Shown one piece after another: positions 5,182 to 8,738 of a DNA stretch of 8,738 bases; position 1 is the first letter of the stretch, and each line of letters starts with the position of its first letter. A model generated the notes under the pieces. The model saw only the letters and a program-made list of their open reading frames with translations. It searched no databases and was not told the DNA's origin. The DNA comes from an uncultured Acetatifactor sp. Its GTDB lineage: Bacteria; Bacillota; Clostridia; Lachnospirales; Lachnospiraceae. Both the position numbers and the translations under genes were made by a program. The stretch spans positions 1 to 8,738 of the forward strand of contig CAJUJN010000118.1 of assembly GCA_910586775.1 (NCBI GenBank), in the 5' to 3' direction.

Positions 5182-7500
5182 ATGGCAGGAATTATTATCG
5201 AAAAATCAAAAAACATCTGCAGTTGTGAACAGCCGATGACCACCTTGTATCTGATTGCCCAGGGACGCGTCGATGTACAGTGCCCGGGAGGCTCCTATCA
5301 GATCGGGACAGGAGACGTGGCCGGCATCTGTGAGATTTGCTCAGAGATACATTTTCTGGGCTACACCGCACTGGAAGACACCACACTCATGCCCTATCCC
5401 CTCACCGGCATGGAAGCTCTGAATGACCTGTTGCAGAAACGCCCCAGCATTGCAAGGCTGTTTCTCCTGTCCCTGTTCCGCCAGTTCAACGCCATGATGA
5501 AGCAATGCTCCCTGGCGGAAGTAAAAAGCGCCGGGCTTTACCGCAAGCTGAAAGCGGACTGCGAATTATATGCCGGCCTGTGCGAACAGCATAATGTACA
5601 GTCCCGCATTCCCGCAGAAGTGGACGAAATTCAGGACTACGTGGAAGAATCACCCGACGAGTGGCTGCACAACTATTATCTTGCGCTGCAGAGGATTTAT
5701 GCCGGCACAGATTCCGACATTCTGCTGCAGGAGCCGGGACTGTCCTTAGGAGTGCTGAGAAAGGGCTCTCTGGACCTTAACAAGACATACAGGGTACTGG
5801 ATGCCCAGTCCCAGTACTGCTCCCAGATAGCAGGCTGCTACTTCAGCCAGTCCGGAAACGACATGTTCGATGCCATGACGAAACTATACTACCGTCTCTG
5901 CCAGACCGGACAGGATTCCGGCGAGCTTTACAAGCGCATTGAGCAGGCGCTGCACCTGCCTGAAGAATATGCCATCCCACAGGAAGCACAGGCTGCATCC
6001 CGTGTGGAAGCATTCCGCAAGAAAGCCGATACGCTTGCGCATCCCGAAATGACCCAGGGCGCAGGAAACGGTGCTGATTCCGATATTCTGGCTCAGCTGC
6101 AGGGCTCCCTGGAGACAATTCTGGATTTTGCCGGACTGAGCCAGGATAAAGAGACATCCATCCGGGAGCATGTGGCCCTCTACAGGGCAGCTTCGGATAA
6201 AAATTCCACCGACGACGACTGTGCACGGCTCCGCAGAGCACTGACAGAAGAATTTTACCTCCTTTACTCGGAAGTATTTGAGCGCTCACTCTCCGGTCTG
6301 GATCTGCCTGTCCCCGTGCGTATGTTCCTCTATTTCGGCTATGTGGATGAAGGACTGGCCGAAGAAGACAACAGTGTCATCCTTTACCGCCTTGCCTGCT
6401 ATATGAACGCCCCGGGACAGGCCGGCGTATATACATTTTATGACTGGCTGACGGCGATATACAACGGAGAGAAAAGCCCCAGCCGCAGTGAGCTGGATGA
6501 AGATTATGACGACTTTGTCCATCAGCAGAAGAGAAAGAACAATCTCTCTGCCGCCGAGGTCACTGCCATGGAAAACAATCGCCTGGAGAAGGTGCGCTAT
6601 GAGCTTCAGAACCTTTTCCCCAGCGCCAATAAGGTGACCTTCGGCCGGGTAACCACCTTCTGCCCGCTGTTCACCTCCGACAATGTGCTGAAAGACCTGA
6701 ATGCCGCCTTCGTCACCCCTGACAGAATCAGCAGCGCATTGGCGTTGCTGAAAAAAGTAGACTTCTCGGCATTCTACCGGGAAACCATTGATTATGAAGC
6801 GTCACAGGCCATGAACCGGGAGCCTATCCATGTGGAATATCTGCCGGACATTATCCTTATGCCCAATGCGGGAATCAGAGGCTCTCTGTGGCAGGAAATC
6901 GAAGGCCGAAAGCGCAACAGCCCCAGCCGGATGATCCTTCCGGTGTTCTTCATGGAGAACCTGGATACCGCCATGGTACGCATGACAGGCGAATTCCGCT
7001 GGGAAATGTGTAAGCGTATCCAGAGCGGACGCTGGAATGATGTGTCGGAGCCTTCCCTCACCAGCGAGTACTTTGATTACATGCAGTTCTATAAGAAAAA
7101 CAGTGAGCTCAGCAAGGATGCAAAGGAGAAACTGCAGAACAGCCTGACCAGAGCAAAGAACAGCTTCCGGGAAATGTTCGTGCGGGACTATATTACCTGG
7201 ATTATTTATGAAGGTAACGGTTCGGCCAGACTGAATAAAGTAGCCCGCAAGATTCTGTTTACCTACTGTCCGTTCCCCGCTTCCATGGATGATGCTCTGG
7301 ATCAGAATCCCATGTACTCGGAACTGCTCAGCCGCCAGAGGATTCTTTCCGGGCAGCGCGTACATAAGCTTGGGGTGCTGAGACAGCGGCTGCGCAACAG
7401 CGGTATACCCATTCCGGACTGCCTGGAACAGGAAGTCGCCTTCGCGTCAAGAAAACTGGACAACGCCGTCTCGGCCGGGCAAAACCAAAACAACGCCTGA
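5182..7500 (+). CDS. CRP-like domain protein with unknown C-terminus
   Basis: A 772-residue soluble protein with no signal peptide or membrane helix. Residues about 15-75 resemble the cyclic-nucleotide-binding beta-roll of the CRP/FNR superfamily (LYLIAQGRVDVQC, then YQIGTGDVAGICEI, then a strand ending ALEDTTLMPYPLT), followed by a long helix (about 82-108) in the position of the CRP C-helix. The segment that should be the phosphate-binding cassette (about 44-64) keeps E51 but has no arginine, so binding of a cyclic nucleotide is doubtful. No helix-turn-helix follows. The remaining 650 residues are mainly helical. Residues about 550-700 look most conserved-like, with LPDIILMPNAGIRGSLWQEI, GEFRWEMCKRIQSGRWNDV, PSLTSEYFDYMQFY and RLNKVARKILFTYCPF. 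I cannot assign a function. I believe similar long proteins occur in other Clostridia but could not check. It stands alone, with its own promoter and terminator. Confidence 0.85.
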   Translation: MAGIIIEKSKNICSCEQPMTTLYLIAQGRVDVQCPGGSYQIGTGDVAGICEICSEIHFLGYTALEDTTLMPYPLTGMEALNDLLQKRPSIARLFLLSLFRQFNAMMKQCSLAEVKSAGLYRKLKADCELYAGLCEQHNVQSRIPAEVDEIQDYVEESPDEWLHNYYLALQRIYAGTDSDILLQEPGLSLGVLRKGSLDLNKTYRVLDAQSQYCSQIAGCYFSQSGNDMFDAMTKLYYRLCQTGQDSGELYKRIEQALHLPEEYAIPQEAQAASRVEAFRKKADTLAHPEMTQGAGNGADSDILAQLQGSLETILDFAGLSQDKETSIREHVALYRAASDKNSTDDDCARLRRALTEEFYLLYSEVFERSLSGLDLPVPVRMFLYFGYVDEGLAEEDNSVILYRLACYMNAPGQAGVYTFYDWLTAIYNGEKSPSRSELDEDYDDFVHQQKRKNNLSAAEVTAMENNRLEKVRYELQNLFPSANKVTFGRVTTFCPLFTSDNVLKDLNAAFVTPDRISSALALLKKVDFSAFYRETIDYEASQAMNREPIHVEYLPDIILMPNAGIRGSLWQEIEGRKRNSPSRMILPVFFMENLDTAMVRMTGEFRWEMCKRIQSGRWNDVSEPSLTSEYFDYMQFYKKNSELSKDAKEKLQNSLTRAKNSFREMFVRDYITWIIYEGNGSARLNKVARKILFTYCPFPASMDDALDQNPMYSELLSRQRILSGQRVHKLGVLRQRLRNSGIPIPDCLEQEVAFASRKLDNAVSAGQNQNNA

Positions 7501-7531
7501 GCCGAAATTGATTCTTCGACGATTCTTTAAA

Positions 7532-7579
7532 AGCAGGCCATATCATGTAATGTTTCACCACAATATGGCCTGCTCTTTT
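7532..7579. terminator. Strong bidirectional terminator
   Basis: AGCAGGCCATAT (7532-7543) pairs perfectly with ATATGGCCTGCT (7563-7574), a 12-bp stem with a 19-nt loop. CTTTT follows on the + strand, and the minus strand has TTTTAAAG after the stem, so it can stop transcription both ways. It lies 31 bp after the stop codon of the CRP-like gene and shows that gene to be the last of its transcript. Confidence 0.85.
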
Positions 7580-7653
7580 AACGCTTTCTGCACCTTCTCT
7601 CCGTGCTGTCCTCCGTCTTTCATCCCCTTCGCATCCATCCCCCCATTCCGCAT
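7555..7653 (-). CDS. Possible 32-residue small protein or remnant
   Basis: A minus-strand ATG at 7653 is preceded by AGGAGAGG with 9 nt spacing, a good ribosome site. The frame reads MRNGGMDAKGMKDGGQHGEK, then VQKALKEQAILW, and stops with TGA at 7555-7557 inside the loop of the 7532-7579 terminator, as real 3' ends sometimes do. The product is small, charged and of no family I know. An upstream minus-strand frame ends a few bases before the ATG, which would suit translational coupling, but that frame is not recognisable either. It could be a genuine small gene, the tail of a decayed gene, or chance. Confidence 0.3.
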   Translation of the reverse strand: MRNGGMDAKGMKDGGQHGEKVQKALKEQAILW

Positions 7654-7868
7654 GCCTCAAAGCCTCTCCTGTATATCCATAGCCATAAATATTTGCCAAC
7701 GCAGAAGAATCACGAGCGGGCGCTCCCACAATGCAGAAGCGGAAAACGGCAATAAAATGCGCTCACGGGAATAAATGCGGAGTCTCATCAAAACGGTATC
7801 GGCAAACCGCCACACAGGCAGCCTGGTACAACAGGCAAAACAGTCAGAATGAAAACGGAAGGCATAAA
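7654..7868. other. Gap without a recognisable gene
   Basis: Open frames exist on the minus strand here but none reads as a known protein, and they run into the antisense of flanking features. Two small hairpins are visible, GAGC/GCTC around 7715-7726 and GCCTG/CAGGC around 7820-7836. No convincing promoter was found. GGAAGG at 7857-7862 is the ribosome site of the broken GH3 gene. Confidence 0.4.
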
Positions 7869-8235
7869 ATGAGAGACAGAGAAAAAGGCCTCTCAAACTG
7901 GTAAGCCACATGCCATTGGAGGAAAAGGCCTCTCAGTTAAGATATGATGCCCCGTCAATTCCCCGGCTTGGCGTACCGGCCTACAACTGGTGGAATGAAG
8001 GGCAAAATACAATTCCAGCAGCGCCCGGGGAGACAGGGATATTTATGAGGGACTGACCTTCTGGTCTCCCAATGTGAACATATTCAGAGACCCCAGATGG
8101 GGCAGGGGCCATGAGACCTACGGAGAATATCCCGTTCTCACCGCCGAAATGAGAAAAGCCTATGTAACCGGAATGCAGGGGGACGGCGAATATATGATGG
8201 CAGAAGCCTGCGCAAAACATTTTGCGGTTCATTCC
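7869..8235 (+). pseudogene. GH3 beta-glucosidase fragment, broken
   Basis: Remnant of the N-terminus of a family 3 glycoside hydrolase, an enzyme that removes beta-linked terminal sugars. GGAAGG (7857-7862) precedes the ATG at 7869 by 6 nt. The first residues (MRDREK) are followed by a frameshift near 7888-7896, after which the frame reads LVSHMPLEEKASQLRYDAP and RLGVPAYNWWNE. At about 8000-8004 an internal deletion removes some 40-50 residues of the usual sequence and shifts frame again. The next frame reads GDRDIYEGLTFWSPNVNIF, RDPRWGRGHETYGE and AKHFAVHS, all hallmark GH3 motifs. Homology stops at 8235, well before the catalytic nucleophile region, so no activity is possible. The size of the missing part is estimated from remembered relatives. 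Confidence 0.88.
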
Positions 8236-8247
8236 ATCTCGTGCCTG

Positions 8248-8352
8248 CTATCTGCCTGTGAACGCATCCAATCTCGCCTTTACATCCTCTTCCTCTAACA
8301 GGAATCCCCCATCTTTTGATGATACCTGTGCCGCTCCAGAGCTTGTCCTGTT
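8248..8352 (-). pseudogene. Unidentified protein C-terminal tail
   Basis: A minus-strand frame open from 8352 to TAG at 8248-8250 ends in SSKDGGFLLEEEDVKARL and then DAFTGR. The acidic-basic ending is protein-like. There is no start codon. A neighbouring frame upstream reads FILPDESTETGQALERHRYH, so one base may have been lost near 8308-8318, joining ERHRYHQK to DGGFLLEEED. I do not recognise the family. It begins 13 bp beyond the point where the GH3 fragment is cut off on the opposite strand, suggesting a deletion joined two decaying genes. Confidence 0.3.
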
Positions 8353-8376
8353 TCAGTACTTTCATCAGGAAGAATG

Positions 8377-8409
8377 AAAAAGCCAGATAAAGCAATCGCC
8401 CTATCTGGC
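8377..8409 (-). terminator. Rho-independent terminator, - strand
   Basis: On the minus strand GCCAGATA (complement of 8402-8409) pairs with TATCTGGC (complement of 8382-8389) around a 12-nt loop and is followed by five T (complement of 8377-8381). It sits at the 3' end of the HAD hydrolase remnant and was probably its original terminator. The reading frame of the remnant now runs into the stem, in keeping with loss of the intervening coding sequence. Confidence 0.7.
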
Positions 8410-8738
8410 CCTAAATTCAAGTAAAAATCGCTTCCCATTCAGGTCTGCGGCCTTTTCATAAATGCGGATATCCGGTTTCTGCAGTCCCGCCTCATATGAT
8501 AATATCACCTGGCTGAAGCAGCGATAAATCCGGCTCTGTCAGAACACTTTCACTTCTACCGAAGAGCAGTTGCTGACAATGGCCCCCCATCCCCATCGCT
8601 TTGAGATGCTCCAGCAGCTGATACACCTCCGGATTGACCTACTCGAAGCATCGGGATTTCGTGCTCTCCCTCTTATGGGTAATCTCAGCCAAAAACAGGG
8701 CCGCCCAAAATCGGGAAACCCTGTTTTTAGATACGGAT
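8401..8738 (-). pseudogene. HAD-superfamily hydrolase, broken and partial
   Basis: Remnant of a haloacid-dehalogenase-type phosphatase on the minus strand, probably running off the right edge. In order it reads ITHKRESTKSRCFE, an in-frame TAG (8639-8641), VNPEVYQLLEHLKAMG, a frameshift at a run of six G (complement of 8583-8588), AIVSNCSSVEVKVF with the HAD motif II serine (SN), a TGA (8539-8541), then VILSYEAGLQKPDIRIYEK with the motif III lysine (KP). The frame ends at TAG 8401-8403. Motif IV (the GDG/DD metal-binding region) is missing, and motif I would lie beyond the edge or is lost. Two stops, a frameshift and a truncation make it a clear pseudogene. The substrate is unknown. Confidence 0.8.
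8691..8728. terminator. Bidirectional terminator-like hairpin
   Basis: AAAAACAGGG (8691-8700) pairs perfectly with CCCTGTTTTT (8719-8728) around an 18-nt loop that holds an inner CCC/GGG pairing. T-runs follow on both strands, a typical two-way terminator. Oddly, the HAD-like frame can be read through it (RFWAALFLAE on the minus strand). Either the N-terminal part of the HAD gene has been replaced and the terminator serves a neighbour to the right, or the pseudogene sequence has this form by chance. Confidence 0.6.

Noticed and set aside
4722..5190. Similar MAGI starts of the mannosidase and the CRP-like protein as a duplicated start region
   Set aside because: Only about ten bases are shared after the start codon and the upstream regions differ; coincidence is sufficient.
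7328..7729. 133-codon minus-strand frame across the terminator
   Set aside because: It reads through a 12-bp terminator stem and the antisense of the CRP-like gene, and the product resembles no protein.
8138..8395. 85-codon minus-strand frame over the GH3 fragment
   Set aside because: Half of it is antisense to conserved GH3 motifs and there is no ribosome site; the neighbouring frame ending DAFTGR is more protein-like.
1..8738. CRISPR array, tRNA or rRNA genes
   Set aside because: No regularly spaced repeats of CRISPR size, no cloverleaf with a CCA end or T-loop motif, and no rRNA-like stretch were seen on reading both strands.

Overview
The window looks like a chromosomal segment of a gut-type Clostridia, most likely a Lachnospiraceae. 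The grounds are mixed GC content with AT-rich promoters, strong AGGAGG-type ribosome sites, short T-tailed hairpin terminators, and the kinds of gene present: a GntR-LacI hybrid regulator, a cytoplasmic GH38 mannosidase, a GH3 glucosidase remnant and a Firmicutes-type protein with a CRP-like domain. The assignment rests on protein style only; there is no rRNA or other marker.

Left edge (1 to about 376): no substantial gene, but dense structure. There are nested GGGAC/GTCCC repeats, a GC-rich hairpin, facing terminators on both strands, and a tandem pair of sites that closely match the DR2 arm sites bound by Tn916-family integrases. This is probably the terminal few hundred bases of a Tn916-like integrative element. 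A TTTTT/AAAAA palindrome at 361-376 is a possible junction with the chromosome.

Centre (about 376 to 5000): a sugar-responsive regulator (545-1711, +) converges on a large GH38 alpha-mannosidase (1873-4722, -). The mannosidase has a textbook extended -10 promoter, with a 10-bp inverted repeat just downstream of the predicted start site that looks like an operator. A smaller palindrome with the same CAATA half-site overlaps the regulator's own -10. The simplest reading is a two-gene mannoside-utilisation module in which the regulator represses the mannosidase and itself. A short coding-like tail of an unidentified protein lies between the two stop codons.

Centre-right (5000 to 7580): a single-gene unit for a 772-residue protein (5182-7500, +) with an N-terminal CRP-like beta-roll that lacks the usual phosphate-binding arginine, followed by about 650 residues of helix-rich sequence with no domain I can name. 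It has its own promoter, a leader of about 165 nt with several hairpins, and a strong terminator. It is the least explained gene here.

Right edge (7580 to 8738): a gene graveyard. A GH3 beta-glucosidase N-terminal fragment (+) carries a frameshift, an internal deletion and a truncation. It abuts an unidentified C-terminal tail (-), then a HAD-superfamily hydrolase (-) broken by two stops, a frameshift in a G-run and loss of its C-terminus. Two terminators survive among them.
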